NCBI GenBank assembly: GCA_035771165.1
Contig: JAWNZC010000106.1
Span: forward strand, 3,528,501 to 3,592,500
Length of the DNA: 64,000 bases
Direction: 5' to 3'
From: Paragorgia papillata
Lineage: Eukaryota; Cnidaria; Anthozoa; Scleralcyonacea; Coralliidae
The translations under genes and the position numbers were made by a program. Within the stretch, counting starts at the first letter, position 1, and each line of letters opens with the position of its first letter. This document shows positions 44,356 to 55,710 of the stretch, in pieces. The notes beneath the pieces are model-generated. The model was not told where the DNA came from and searched no databases. It worked only from the letters and a program-made list of their open reading frames with translations.

Positions 44356-45190
44356 CAATGCAACGTTTTCGTGCGGCAAAAACTGCAGAAAGTGTTTACT
44401 TGCAGAAGCAACACCTAAAAACACTGTCTATAATACCAAATGGGCATTAAAGGTTTTTGAAGTATGGCAGTCGACTCGCTCGAACAAGAGAGCAATACAA
44501 GAGACTGTTGGCTTTGAGGGAGTGGTTTTAACTAATACAGGATTTAACTGTTCCTATACATGAAATGACTACGTATACTGTAAACTTCTGGTTGTGTAAG
44601 TTCATTACCGAAGTTGCGAAGCAGAATGGCGAACGGTACCCGCCGAAAAGTTTGTACTTGCTGATATGTGGAATCAATCGCCATTTACTGGACTTCAAGG
44701 GAGAGAATGGAGTCAATATTTTGGCGAAAGGCGAGAGAAGGTGAGTAGGTAGGGATTGAATAATTTGTGAATTTCTTGTTAATCAATAGGTGACTTTGAA
44801 TAAACGTCACGCTGTTGAGGACGGGGCAACCAGAACGTGCGTAAAGTTATTGAATGCTGATTGTTGCTTGGATTTCAGGTTTGCTTTATTTCATAAAACA
44901 TTAGATGCAGAGATGAAGAATGCGACAAAAAGTGGCATCGCGGTAGCATCGAAGAAGAGGATCGCAAAGAAATTACAGCCGAAGAGGAGACTCTACTCTG
45001 GGAGAAAGGACTATTAGGAGCCGCAACAGCTGAGTCGTTACTTTGTACGATTTATTTTTATAACGGGAAAATTTTTGGTCTGCGGACTGGTGAGCATAGA
45101 TTGCTTAGAAAATGTAATATAATTATCCAAGATAATTTCATTATTTTCGATGAAAGTCTTTCAAAAACGTTTAACAACTGTAAGATTAAG
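44356..45190 (+). pseudogene. Crypton-type recombinase fragment (DUF3504-like)
   Basis: Recognisable pieces in changing frames: RFRAAKTAES at the start, QDLTVPIHEMTTYTVNFWLC, FITEVAKQNGERYPPKSLYL, and LICGINRHLLDFKGENG (to about 44745). After an intron-like or inserted 90 bp come FALFHKTLDAEMKNATKSGI (44878-44937) and LLCTIYFYNGKIFGLRTGEH (45040-45100). The last carries the expected box I Arg. The C-terminal half with the H-x-x-R, G-H and Tyr boxes was not found. It is a degraded copy of a lineage different from 34042-35393. Confidence 0.8.
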
Positions 45191-45716
45191 TTTGTTGTGA
45201 AGAAGTAACTCTTGCTTGCTAGATATTTGCTTTAAATTGTTGTAAGTGTGCAATATTTTCTTGCAGTCGCGGGAGGTTTGAGTGTGAAATCTGTATCAAA
45301 GTTAATGAATTAATTAGCTCAGTAAGAAATCTGTATGAAAGTTAATGAATTAATTAATTAGCTCGAAAACTACATCATTGTTCTTTTAATTCTATTCACT
45401 AACCCCATGTTTTCCCTGTTACTTTTCAAGCCCTCCCCATGCTTTTAGATACTCGACCTTTATTGAGATTTATTATGTTAGTCATGTGACTTGAATGCCG
45501 CGTTAGGATTCGTTCTTAACCTCATTAATTATTCATGAATTTCACAAATATAACTAAACATTTCGAACACAACATTTCTATAAAGAACCTGTGAAGTCCT
45601 TTACAAAACCTATTTCGCAATTATTTTAAACACTAATTTTGTTGCGTTTTCTTTTGTTTTGCTTTAGTAAACTCTGTACAAGAATAGAAAACTCGAGTTA
45701 GAAGAAGAGGAGAAGT
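45191..45716. other. DNA downstream of recombinase fragment, no gene
   Basis: A short direct repeat, AAATCTGTATNAAAGTTAATGAATTAATTA, is at 45288-45360. Nothing else was recognised. Confidence 0.4.
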
Positions 45717-46055
45717 GAAGTCCCCACAATGGAAAAATTCTTGTACAGGCCCCCACAAAGCGTGCTACATTTTTTGCACAATTTACACACGCAACTCATA
45801 AACCGTAATTGTGGGGATTTCATACTAAAGGATATTTTAGCTAAGTAGCTTTAGTTTTTTAACAATCGATGAAATGAAACGTTGTGGTAATGTTATTTCG
45901 ATGATATAAAGTCCATTTGAGCCTAGAAACTGTATTTGTTAACCGAAAATAGATGAAAACAGTGTGGGGTCTTGACTCAGGTCCCCACAATGCTACGAGT
46001 CCCCACAGTGTAGGTATGTAACACGCCGAGGTCCCCACAATGTGCGGCTCACACA
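45717..46055. repeat. GTCCCCAC motif block, right
   Basis: At least five GTCCCCACA or TGTGGGG motifs. It resembles the block at 43719-43800 with extra sequence inside. Confidence 0.65.
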
Positions 46056-46129
46056 TACATACATATTTCGTCATGTGCATCAATTTTGAAACGCGGTAAA
46101 GGTCGCGCTAACCGAACTCTTCACGTACT

Positions 46130-46230
46130 ATTTACAGAATGAGTGGCCGTTCTGTATCGGGGTATACAGACACGAGGCGAAGCCGAGTGCCTGTATCCCG
46201 ATACAGAACGGACACGAATTTTGTAAATGA
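46130..46230. repeat. Hairpin with CGAG-GC-GAA-GC-CGAG tip
   Basis: Arms CGTTCTGTATCGGG and CCCGATACAGAACG with outer ATTTACA/TGTAAAT. The tip at 46173-46187 has the direct CGAG pair. It lies about 0.95 kb beyond the recombinase fragment, opposite the hairpin at 44074-44176. Confidence 0.9.
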
Positions 46231-46654
46231 CTTCTAAAACGATCCGATTTGGTAAGTTCATTGGCCTAGTAATTTTTCTAAAAAAACGTTGTCTAAGTCG
46301 AGAAAATCAAAGCTAAAGTTTATGTAAATCAAGAGGAATCTGTATCACATATATAGACACTCATTAAACATGGATTTTCTTTGTGTTTTCCTAATGAATT
46401 ATTAATGAGTTTTAGAAGGTATGTTATAAACAAAAGCTTGTTTGGTACGAAACAAAGAATATTTATAGGTCTTCGATTAACTGGAGAAATGTATTGCTGT
46501 TCTTTTGTTCTGATGCTCATATTTGTTTGGTTAAAGTGAAATTACGGAGCTAGGCGAAATGTTTTGGTAAGTTTTAGAGTTTGTCTTTTGTGTACTTTCC
46601 CTTGATAAACGTCGAAATTATTCAGCAAAACTCAAGCTATATAACAAAACACTT
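46231..46654. other. DNA with one arm of the 7321-7504 palindrome, no gene
   Basis: 46322-46420 is a diverged single arm of the copy A palindrome. No coding signal. Confidence 0.5.
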
Positions 46655-46765
46655 AGGCCTATGTGAAACGACGAACTTTACATGAGACGAACTAAATTCT
46701 TCAAATTAAGTTCATGACAAGATCGACGTTTGACTGAGTTAAGTCCGACTGATTGTTTTTGGATC

Positions 46766-47725
46766 GTCTGAGGCCCGGTTCAAACGTCGAACTTCACATG
46801 AACCGATCCTAATTCTAACAATTAAGTTCATGTAAAGATCGACGTCTGAATCAGTCTGTTTCGACTGTTTTGATTAAGACCCATCCAAGGATAAAGTTCG
46901 ACATCGCTTGTCGGGAATTTCGACTTTGGACCGAGTTCGATTCAAACGTCGAACTTCACATGAACTAAGGGTACTGCATTTTATCCCTCAAATCCCTCGC
47001 GTGTCCCCGTTATCCCTTTTCATAATTATTATAATATATTTCCTTCCCATAATACCTGAAGAGAACTATATAGCAAGCTATTATACAAGTATAATGTTAC
47101 CTAATCCGCCGCTTTAAAAAACTCAAGTTTGACTTGAAAGTGGATAGCACAGTCCGTAAAGTGTTGAAGTGGGTGAGATCGATGTCGCCGCCTCCCCAGT
47201 TTTTCGTTTTGTCCTATGCTCGTTCATGTGTTTTTATTTAGTCCGTTTTGGTTTTCTTCCGGCTTTTTTCTTGTTATTTAGTAATTTTGCAAGGTCCTGA
47301 GCTTACCAAGGCAATGTTTTCGTGTAATTCTTGCCATTTCTAGGCTTTTCTGTTGCGTAAAACGGCCGCTCCTTTGCGCTAAAATATATGTTGCGCATTT
47401 TGTAGGGCGTTGAAGCCTTGGCGCAAGTTGAGGGACCCATAGGGATAATTTTGAAACTACCGTATACTACCGTACAGCCCGCCTGGTAGCCGAGCAATCG
47501 GCGAGATTTTTGACGGCTGGTAGCCGAGATAAAGTGTGCGAATCGGGTCAAGAGCTTTACACTTTCTGTCCGCCATTATTAAGGACTACCGCTGATCATT
47601 ACGCTTATCTTTTCAGAAAACACTTAATTAAGTTCGACGTTTGAATCAAGTTAGATTTAGGTCGACCTAAATAGTAAATAAGATCGGTTCATATGAAGTT
47701 CGACGTTTGAACCGGGCCTCAGACG
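46766..47725. mobile_element. Inner inverted-repeat element
   Basis: CGTCTGAGGCCCGGTTCAAA at the left and its inverse at the right match over about 43 bp. No coding region is supported inside. Confidence 0.7.
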
Positions 47726-47761
47726 TTCTATCCGTCTGACGCAGACGGATAGAACGTCTGA
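47719..47761. repeat. 43-bp perfect hairpin
   Basis: A 20-bp arm, TCAGACGTTCTATCCGTCTG, an ACG loop and the exact inverse arm. It abuts the inner element end, so the palindromic flank may have been made by insertion or excision. Confidence 0.9.
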
Positions 47762-47953
47762 AGATCATCCCTGGGTCAAACGTCGATCTTCTCATGAGCC
47801 GAACTAAACGCATAATTTAATTTAGTATGATAAATTATGATAATATGGATTTTGGTATGAGAGCATGCGTAGTACACTATTTTTTGACGCCTGCGATAGA
47901 CTGGGAAATCTAAAACCATCATGGCGTCTTTATATGACCAAGTGGATGATCTG

Positions 47954-48817
47954 CACTGTTATTCTCAAGGAGTGATGTTGACTCCCCCTTTACTCCATTT
48001 TAAGGAAGTAAAACAAATTGGCATATTTTAACTCCATTTTCGGAGTTAAATTAACTCTTTCGTGGGAGTACATTTTTAGGAAGTAATTTTAACTCCCATT
48101 TAGGGGGGTTGAAATTATTGGCATATTTTAACTTAACTTAAATCTTTCGGGGGAGTATATTTTTAGGGAGTTATTTTAACTTCCCCTTTAAGAGTAAAAA
48201 TGTTTTTCCATATTTTGACTTTATAAAGTATAAAGAGTGACAGACAAATTCGGCAAGAAAATATAGGGCTTTTCTTTTAATCCATTTAAAAATCTATTGC
48301 GTATAGTGTAGTTCTGTCCTTTGTCTATACGGGTATTAATTTTGTAGTAGATCTGTTAAATTGCCTTTGAGAAAACGTTCTTTGGGTTTGGGTTAGGTGA
48401 GACTTGGAAAACATTTTGTCCAAAATAGAAGAGTGTTTATTATAAATATTAGAACACTGACCTTCAGAGTGTTACAAATTAATTGGCTCTTGGAGAAAAT
48501 TAGGTTATCAGCAATGAATTTTAGTCTTTGCAAATAAGTAACCAAGGATAAGATGACTTCTAGACACGCCCTGTGTAATCGACGTCGGGGGATCGATTCG
48601 GGTGAGGTGCAACCTTTTTTCCTTTCTACTTTTCTTTTCACTCCTGAAACAGGAGTAATTTTTACTCCCTAATATGGGTTATTTTAACTCCAAAATTCGG
48701 GAGTTATTTTAACTCCGACAGTGGAGCACTTCAGTTTACTCCCAAAATCGGATAGTTTTGAACCTTTTTATAAACTCCTGTTTTGGGAGTTAAAATTACT
48801 CCCTGAAAATAACAGTG
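47954..48817. mobile_element. 864-bp element with GGAGTTAA palindrome arrays
   Basis: Ends CACTGTTATTCTCAAGGAGT and the complement of CACTGTTATTTTCAGGGAGT. Each side carries an array of self-complementary units such as GGGAGTTATTTTAACTCC (left 47965-48200, right 48640-48815). It has the same design as the GTGTGTAA arrays at 22508-26470 with a different motif. Non-coding. Confidence 0.75.
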
Positions 48818-49300
48818 TGTGTATCATGTTTTCAAAGCATAAAATACTTTTGCCTTGACTCGTGCTCCATTTTTCAAAGGATGTACCTGAATGTATCTCT
48901 GGATACTCGAAACGTTTTGTTTTTTTAAACGAGCATTCGAGTATGTATTCCAAACATAATTAAAGCAGTCCAACTCACGTCGTGACAAACGAAGGCATGA
49001 ACGGAAACGAACAATATTAGTTGTATTGTTACGTGACAAAATAAGTAGAGTTGTCAGAAAGCAAAGTTGTAACATGAGCACTCGTCGTTTACGTAGAAAA
49101 ATAAGTGTCTTCACTTCTCCTGCGCGAATTGTGAAGCATTTTCCACAGCGAACATCGCTGTACCTCCCGCTGACGCTTTGATTCCGAATTCGTTTCGACT
49201 GCATTAAGTTCGACGTTTGACCTAACTGTCGAACTTAATTAATATAGGTCGACCCAAAATAGAAATTTAGTTCGTCTCAATTAAGTTCGTCGTTTGACCT
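48818..49300. other. DNA inside outer element, no gene
   Basis: Ends with two inverted copies of the TTCGACGTTTGACCTA motif (49205-49300). The 126-codon minus-strand frame here has no recognisable family. Confidence 0.4.
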
Positions 49301-49306
49301 AGGCCT

Positions 49307-49871
49307 TTAGACTCTCGGGAAAACAAAACAATATGACTGTTTCCCTCGGGAGCAGACATTAAGTGTATATTATCTAATTTAATATGACCAATATCACCCT
49401 CGTCCCAGTCCCTCCCTCATAAACTCGTGTATCGTGTTTTACCAGTGGTTACAAACACTCGAGAAGATCAGTTATAGACCTGGAGCGAAGGGTATTCCAC
49501 AAAAAAGTTACCCCTCGGGAAGAAATATCCCTTGGGCGAAAGCGAAGGGTCTCGATCTCACCATGCATGTATATCTTTCATATTTATCTCGTTCAGTTTA
49601 TATGGAAAGATTTTTGCCGGGACGTTTTTCGTCACGTCCCAGAAAAGCGGGATACCGGTTTTCTCCACCGGAATCTTGGCAAGTGCAAGACAATTTTTCG
49701 CATGTAAACACTCCGTTCCGCTTTGCCGGGACGATATTATGCTGACTTTGCAAGATTTTGCATCTGTCATGTCAAGCAAAAACAGAAATGGCTTCCACGG
49801 AGAAGAGAACTGCCCCCAGCCTAGTTCAAGGTGCAGATAAACCCGTTCAGTAAAGAGCCATCAGAGAGGAA
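49307..49871. other. Dispersed-repeat-like DNA, no supported gene
   Basis: Open frames on both strands (49434-49840) overlap each other and probably reflect a repeat rich in GGGACG/CGTCCC and CATGTAAACACTCCG text. Confidence 0.4.
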
Positions 49872-50453
49872 ATGGCCAAGCTTCATACTGACAACGAGGA
49901 CTCATTCGGACCTCCTTCGCCCAACATTTTGTCCGACGATTCATCAGAGGAAGAGAAGCGGTTATTTAAAGAACAGGAGAAAACATCATTCGTGGGTATC
50001 AACGAATAGTTGAAAAGATTGAATATATCCAACAGGGCTTTTCGAAAACGTTTCTCAATGGTACACGAAGCGTTAGTGCATGGTAAAATTGTTTACGAGC
50101 ATTTTGATAGACTAAAACAACTTTGGGGTGGTAGCCCAAATACGGAACCACTATCTTGTGGACTTGATTTAAGCTTCGTTAATTCTAATCTGGTCAACGT
50201 TGACAACAGCGGAGAAGAACAACCAAGTTTAACCGAACTTGAAGAACGAAGTCTTGCCAGCGAAGACCCCGAAGAAAGTACAGAGACAACCAAAGAATCA
50301 AGTGCCAAGAATGATAATCAGAAGAAGAAATCAAAAGACCACGTGGCGACACTTATAGATAATAATAAGTCATGTTGTGTTATGCACCTTAAACCTCAGA
50401 TAATTAGCGATTTTCCACCACTATTCACCAACATACTACACCAAGGATGGTAA
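49872..50453 (+). pseudogene. Unrecognised acidic protein frame with one stop
   Basis: From ATG at 49872 the frame reads MAKLHTDNEDSFGPPSPN, an acidic DDSSEEEKRLFKEQEK segment, then a TAG at 50007-50009. The same frame continues as LKRLNISNRAFRKRFSMV, EHFDRLKQLWGG and an acidic/Lys-rich tail ending HLKPQIISDF. Composition (acidic, then basic, then Glu/Ser-rich) looks like a real nuclear or regulatory protein fragment, or the accessory ORF of a transposon. I do not recognise a family. Confidence 0.35.
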
Positions 50454-50529
50454 GTCACTTCCAGGATCTAAATACCTGAGCCTTACTTAAACAGCTTGTT
50501 TTTATAGCAGTGTACTAGAATTGTATGTA

Positions 50530-50780
50530 GGGACGCACATTCGAAACATTTTTTTTGGGGGGGGGGGTGCTTTCCGTTCTTTTTTTTCCAGCACAGTGTC
50601 CAACATATGCTCCTTCCAAAATCAGTATCAGGTATCTAGGGGGATCTGGGAAGTGTGCCCCCCCGCAGAAAATTTTGAGATTTAGATGCCCTAGCTGAAA
50701 CACCATTTCCACCATTCTCAGGCGAATATTTCTGAAAAAAGGCTCGGTAAATTGATTGTCATTGTACACTTGCTTTCCAT
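50530..50780 (-). mobile_element. hAT-like terminal fragment
   Basis: GGGGGATCTGGGAAGTGTGC and the following GATTTAGATGCCC...CACCATTTCC resemble, in diverged form, the subterminal sequence of the hAT-like element at 28640-28770. No complete TIR pair is visible. Confidence 0.4.
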
Positions 50781-51884
50781 AAAAAATGTAAAGTTTTCGT
50801 TATTCATCAGACATCTTTATGGAGTTAAAGCTCGGGAAATCCGATATTACTTACTTAAGAAAGCAAAACCTGTGTAATTTGATATTTTTCTCATTTAGAT
50901 CAAGTGGACGAATTACATTTAAGTAAAAAATATTTTAAAAGTTGTTAAGGTTATTAATTTGAATTTCCGTGAGCCAACAATACCGGGCACAGGCCTAAAG
51001 CAAGTACTTTCTCAGGTATATGAGAGCAGACCTCGACCGGGATAGGAAAAATCCCGATTTGGAAGATCAGATCTTTAAAATCGGTATTTCCCTATCCAGA
51101 TAGAGGTCGCGTCCGGATTCGGGGATTTTCTAGCATCACTCTGGATCAGCCTCTTTGATAAGCTAACCTTTTCTCCTTAAACTCATCTCTTCAAAACCAT
51201 CACACCGGACAGTCAAGGCCGAAAAGGTAGTCCGATAGACAATTCGGGATCGACTTTTCCGAGCGACTTTCAATTGTTGGGTGTCACCCCACCCCCGCCC
51301 CCATACATACACACACCCTAATGTGTGCCCCTGATTGTATGGTAACATACTCCCCAGTACATGTTCATATTTTGCTTCATTTTATTTTAAATAAGAAAGT
51401 TGCTGTTTAGAAATAATTAATAGATTCAATAAACATATTTGTGTTTTATTGTTTCATTCTCGGTTTAAGTTGTCTTCTATAGAACATATTAGTATATCCC
51501 TAGCCACTTCACCTTCGTCTAGGTTTCTTGAGAAAACTGAATCTGGTGAAATATTTCCATTCTCTATTTCTTTTCTCTGCTTGTCTATGGTCGCGTTTGT
51601 CCAAGCGAGTCAAAACCGTGTTTCATTGAGTTATAATAAAACCGGATTAGCCAATCAAATCGTCCGTTGTTTGCTACATACCTATTTCATAAAGATACTT
51701 TAAACAGCTTATATCTCAGACAAGTTAATAGATCTAAATAAATAGATGTCTAAATTGGAGAAGACGGATACAAGTTGGGCAAACTCTGATGGTGGAAAGC
51801 TGATGGTTAGCTCTCAAATCTTTCAACCAAGAAAATACACCACACTCAGGACATACTATCTTCACAACGATCTCAAAACTTTGT
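50781..51884. other. Gene-less DNA with one hairpin
   Basis: A hairpin at 51029-51108 has arms GACCTCGACCGGGATAGG and near-inverse. Its loop lacks the CGAG pair. Nothing else was recognised. Confidence 0.45.
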
Positions 51885-51962
51885 CAAAACGAGTGTCGAA
51901 ACGTTGGATCATGAACAGTAACTTTTTAAGCTACGTTCAAAAAACTTTTAAGCCAGAGTAGC
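51885..51962. repeat. Direct repeat shared with the window's right end
   Basis: GTGTCGAAACGTTGGATCAT through AAAACTTTTAAGCCAGAGTAGC is repeated, diverged, at 63931-64000. The GTCGAAACGTTGG text is common in Penelope-like and other retroelement flanks. Confidence 0.7.
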
Positions 51963-52785
51963 GTTAAACTATGTCTGATTCTTCACCTGGCTGCGTTGGG
52001 AATTTATTTGTTTAAAGGGCATATTTGTAACTAATTAATTGGATGTTTACATGAGGCCCGCCTTGAAGTTAGCATTAGTTTTTAATCAAATATCGCCGCT
52101 GTTACGATTCGCGTGAATTTTCTAGCTAGCTCGCGATAACCCAGGAAGCATTATTCATGCATGTTTATTTGAATTGGCACCAATCTCGTTAAAAGGTCCC
52201 ATATTTATACTCTCATAGAACCATTGATGACGTTATCTATAGACAAGATGCAAATAGGCTTCCTTCATCACGATTTAATGGTGGGCGCTATTGATGAGCC
52301 AAGCTTCCAAATTACGTCTTTGGTGGTACCGTGGATTGGTAGTGAGAGTTTTTTAATCATCCCACGTAAGCTCATAGTTGGTTTTGCACGCGTGCTCCGA
52401 CACTATAAGCAGCATTTTACTTTTTTCAAAAGAAACCCGCTTTTTAGTGTTCTTTTAAACGCGTGCAAAACTGACGTTTTCTCTGGCCGATGCACCCCTG
52501 ATTACAGTCATTGCACGAAATGGAATAAATAGCATCTTTTCTCTGTTCTTTCACAATACGATCCTTAGGTTTTGAAACTATATGACCTAGTGTTCAGAAA
52601 TGTTTTTGAGCAACGTTTACGCTGAAACTACCTAAGATTCTTTTAATATTAATTCCGTAATTCCTTGAATGTACGGAACAATCGCAAAACCCATCATCGA
52701 ATTTCCATCCTCAGTGTTTTTGCGTGGTTGAGGTGTAACTGGTTTTAAAGATTTTTTAAGAAATCATTAGGATAGTTATTCGCCT
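51963..52785. other. Gene-less DNA beside Penelope fragment
   Basis: 52198-52256 is the inverse of 61850-61910 (ATAACGTCATCAATGG...). I see no coding region. Confidence 0.5.
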
Positions 52786-53215
52786 TTAAAACGTCAAATA
52801 CATACTGTTGCTCACTCTCAAAAACACAGTTCTTGAAACGGACATCTTATGGCATGTAGGATGATGAGAGTCAAATGGGAGGTATTTGTCAGTGTATGTA
52901 GATTTTCGATATACCTCAGCTTCAAGATTCCCGTGGTCTGTTCTTTTGATAATCAAATCCGAAAAAAGAAACATTCTATTCGTTTCACGTCTTACCGTGA
53001 ATTGAATCGAAGGCTCGATCAAATTTAAGTGATTTAAGAGAATTTCCACTTTATTTTTTGATACCGTAGTGATAACATCATCGACGCATCGTTTCCAGAA
53101 AAAGGGCTTCACCCTAAATTAGCAATGACTTAGCGGACACAGGAGATCCCATGGCTGTGCCAAAAACTTGTTGATAGTATGTGCCGTCATACACAGAACT
53201 AGTTGTGTTATTGTT
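52786..53215 (-). pseudogene. Penelope-like RT fragment
   Basis: Minus-strand frames contain VYDGTYYQQVFGTAMGSPVS (53155-53214), then after a break FFWKRCVDDVITTVSKN with the catalytic VDDV (about 53050-53105), then QFTV, RTDHGNLEAEVYRKSTYTDKYLPFDSHHP. This is the thumb-side half of a Penelope-type RT. No GIY-YIG endonuclease was found. The upstream side ends at an AAT microsatellite. Confidence 0.85.
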
Positions 53216-53249
53216 ATTGTTATTGTAATTATTATTATCATTATTATTA

Positions 53250-53308
<59 letters not shown>

Positions 53309-53336
53309 ATTATTATTATTGCTATTATTATTATAA
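53205..53336. repeat. (TTA)n microsatellite
   Basis: About 40 units of TTA/TTG. It creates an artificial poly-Asn frame joined to the RT fragment. Confidence 0.95.
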
Positions 53337-53436
53337 CAATATTTATGCAGGAAAGCTCCGCTCACCAGAGTGATTTTCAGGGAGGTCCTGCGTAAATTAA
53401 ATAATAAATAAAGTTATTAAAATTAATATCAATACA

Positions 53437-53441
53437 TACAT

Positions 53442-53478
<37 letters not shown>

Positions 53479-54560
53479 TGGCAGAGGGAAGGTCAAGAAT
53501 AATTCTAGCTGCATTGTTTTGCAGCACTTGTAGGTATTCCATTAAGGCCATGTTGTTCTTATCCCCCCAGACAATATCACCATAGTCAAATAGCGGAAGG
53601 ATCAGACTGTTGTACAATGTAATTCTGGCAAGTAATGGCAACAGGTATTTAACTCTGCGGATTCTGCCCATGTCATATTTTGGTTGATAGTAACTCCTAG
53701 GTATTTGAAGGACTCGTTTCTCTCAATGATGGAACCATTCACTGAGAGTGATATGTTCTTAAACTTGCTAAGTTTACGTGCGCTACCATAAACAACAAAT
53801 TTACGTCTAGACACATTCACAGACAAAAAATTGTAGTTAAAACCAATGCATTAGCTTTGGAGATCATAGTTTAATTTATCTTGAAGATCCTGTGCACAAG
53901 AAGAAGAACAGTGTATTACTGTGTCATCAGCATAGAGTGATATTTCGCAGTTGTTAACTTATAGCGGCAAGTCATTGACAAATTAGAAAGAGAAGTGGAG
54001 CAAGAACATTGCCTTGGGGGACACCAATGCAGACTCGTTTTGGAGATGAAATATGACTGCCGCTAAAGCAGTGACTTGGCGTCTATCGGACAGATATGAT
54101 TTGAACCAATTCACACATTCTTCTGAAAATTCTGCAGCGAAAGGTTTTAGATAAAGGCGGGCATGGTCAACTGTGTCAAATGCCTTAGCAAGGTCAAGAA
54201 AAACAGCACCGGTCAATAAGCCTTTGTCCATATTTCCCAAGATGGTATCCGTGAAGTTGGCAAGGGCAATCTCTGTGGAAAGCTTAGGTCTAAATTCAAA
54301 TTGCTTTGATGTTAGTATTTTGTTTTCGTGAAGGTAGTTGTAGACTTGTGCGTGAACAACCTTTGGAAGAATTTTGCTGACGGTAGGTAATATGGTGATT
54401 GGTCTATAGTTGTTGGGATCGCGTCGATCGCCTGCGTTGAACAGATCAGTTACTTTCCCTGATTTCCGTATGGAGGGAAAAGTGGAAGATTAAGTGAGTG
54501 GTTAAATATCTTAGTAAGCATTCTGGCGCTAATTCCGTCAAGGCCGATAGCTTTAAGACA
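53437..54560 (-). pseudogene. CR1/jockey-type LINE reverse transcriptase, degraded
   Basis: In order on the minus strand: DPNNYRPITILPTVSK (near 54400), GAVFLDLAKAFDTVDHARLY (54150-54210), SEECVNWFKSYLSDRRQ, the catalytic SLYADD (about 53925-53945), SVNVSRRKFVVYGS, FKYLGVTINQNMTW, and LLPLLARITLYNSLILPLFD with YLQVLQNNAARIIL (to 53490). Several frame changes and a stop separate the blocks. The 3' end runs into a (TATA/CATA)n tract at 53437-53480. The endonuclease domain is missing. Confidence 0.85.
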
Positions 54561-54623
54561 GAAGGTCAGAAGTTCTATTTAATCCTGAACAGCCAAAGCC
54601 GTTCTTCCATGTAAAGTAACATC

Positions 54624-54697
54624 CATATTTCGCGAGGTCTCCAAAACTGCCCGAGGCCGCAGGCCGAGGGTTGTTTTTGAGACCTCGGGAAATATTT
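54624..54697. repeat. Hairpin with CGAG-GCC-GCA-GGC-CGAG tip
   Basis: Arms ATATTTCGCGAGGTCTCCAAAA and near-inverse. The tip at 54652-54668 has the direct CGAG pair. Confidence 0.85.
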
Positions 54698-55710
54698 CTC
54701 TATACGGACCGACCAAAACGGTAAATAACATATATATTTTTTATTAATCGTACGATATATATTTTATAATTCACATAATTAGGTAAATTAACATAATTGA
54801 ATTGCGTAATGGAGATGACATACACGTGATATTCAAAAGTCCAAAGTTTATAGTAAACAACTGTCGACATGCAGTCTGACAGGGAAGCTTGGAACCTCTT
54901 TTGTGATAAAAACAAACCAGTCAAAACTTGAAGATCTAGTTACGAAGAGAAGTCAGAATGCAGTCCTAGTGTTTTTAAAGTTTAGTTGATAAAGATTCTT
55001 CGTCGTTCTTCTTCGTCGCTTGCTCGTTTTTGGCTGTTCGCTTGGAAAATCGCTTTCAATACTCGGCTGACTGCATGGAAATTGAAAGTGGGTCGTTCGA
55101 GTTTGAAGACGAAAATGCTTGTAGTAAGCCATTTGTAACTTTTTTCAAAGACATGACACGATGAGGTTGGCAAGTGGAAAATATTTGACTAAAGAGTAAA
55201 GACTTGTAGCGGTTTTGTTGAGTATAGTTGGACAACAGAAGAATGACAGTTCAGTATCAAAAGGTTTCAGCTTTTCTGTCTTCTCATGGTATGTTTCTTT
55301 TATGTATACTTCTATATAGTTTCATTTAGTGATTCAAAATACTGTGTTCACAAGTTTATGTATGTTTTGCCTACCGTTTTAAACTGTTTTCATACGTCAT
55401 TGAGCAATAATACTTTAAAACTTTATAAATGTCGCTCGTAAATTTTGCTTTGTCATAGTTTTCCCAGCGTTTTTTTTTAAATCCGCTGTGAACCCGTAGC
55501 TCTCTGCTAAATATATTTGTTCTGTGGCAAGCGAAATAGTTATAAAAATCGATCAATTTTTAAATTTTTTTTTATAAAAATCCACAGCGGTCCGTATCGG
55601 GGTCCGTATCGTAGGATAGTTACCGCTCGCTAGACAATCAGAGCGTGCGTATCAGATGGATACCGGACCGCAAAAAAATGAATCAAGTTATTTGGTTAAG
55701 GTCATAATTG
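54698..55710. other. Possible TIR element, short open frame only
   Basis: ATACGGACCG at 54699 and CGGTCCGTAT at about 55589 are inverse, so this may be a small element next to the hairpin. A 29-codon plus-strand frame (55076-55165) reads MEIESGSFEFEDENAC but is unrecognised. Confidence 0.4.

Larger units (their letters stand above)
46655..49306. mobile_element. Nested foldback/TIR element, outer ends
   Basis: Outer ends AGGCCTATGTGAAACGACGA (46655) and the complement of AGGCCTAGGTCAAACGACGA (49306) match over about 42 bp. A motif close to TTCAAACGTCGAACTT recurs in both orientations at least seven times inside. It contains a second inverted pair (46766-47725), a 43-bp perfect hairpin and the 864-bp element at 47954-48817. 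No transposase was found. Confidence 0.75.

Noticed and set aside
47303..47551. 82-codon minus-strand frame inside the nested foldback
   Set aside because: No domain recognised, and the sequence looks like repeat interior.
51029..51108. Member of the CGAG-tipped hairpin group
   Set aside because: Good arms but a long AT-rich loop and no CGAG pair.
51888..51910. Hammerhead core suggested by GTCGAAACG
   Set aside because: No CTGATGA lies at the required distance upstream, and no pairing stems were found.
53114..53365. Poly-Asn protein fused to RT motif
   Set aside because: The poly-Asn part is a trinucleotide microsatellite. Only the VYDGTYYQQVFGTAM part is real RT.
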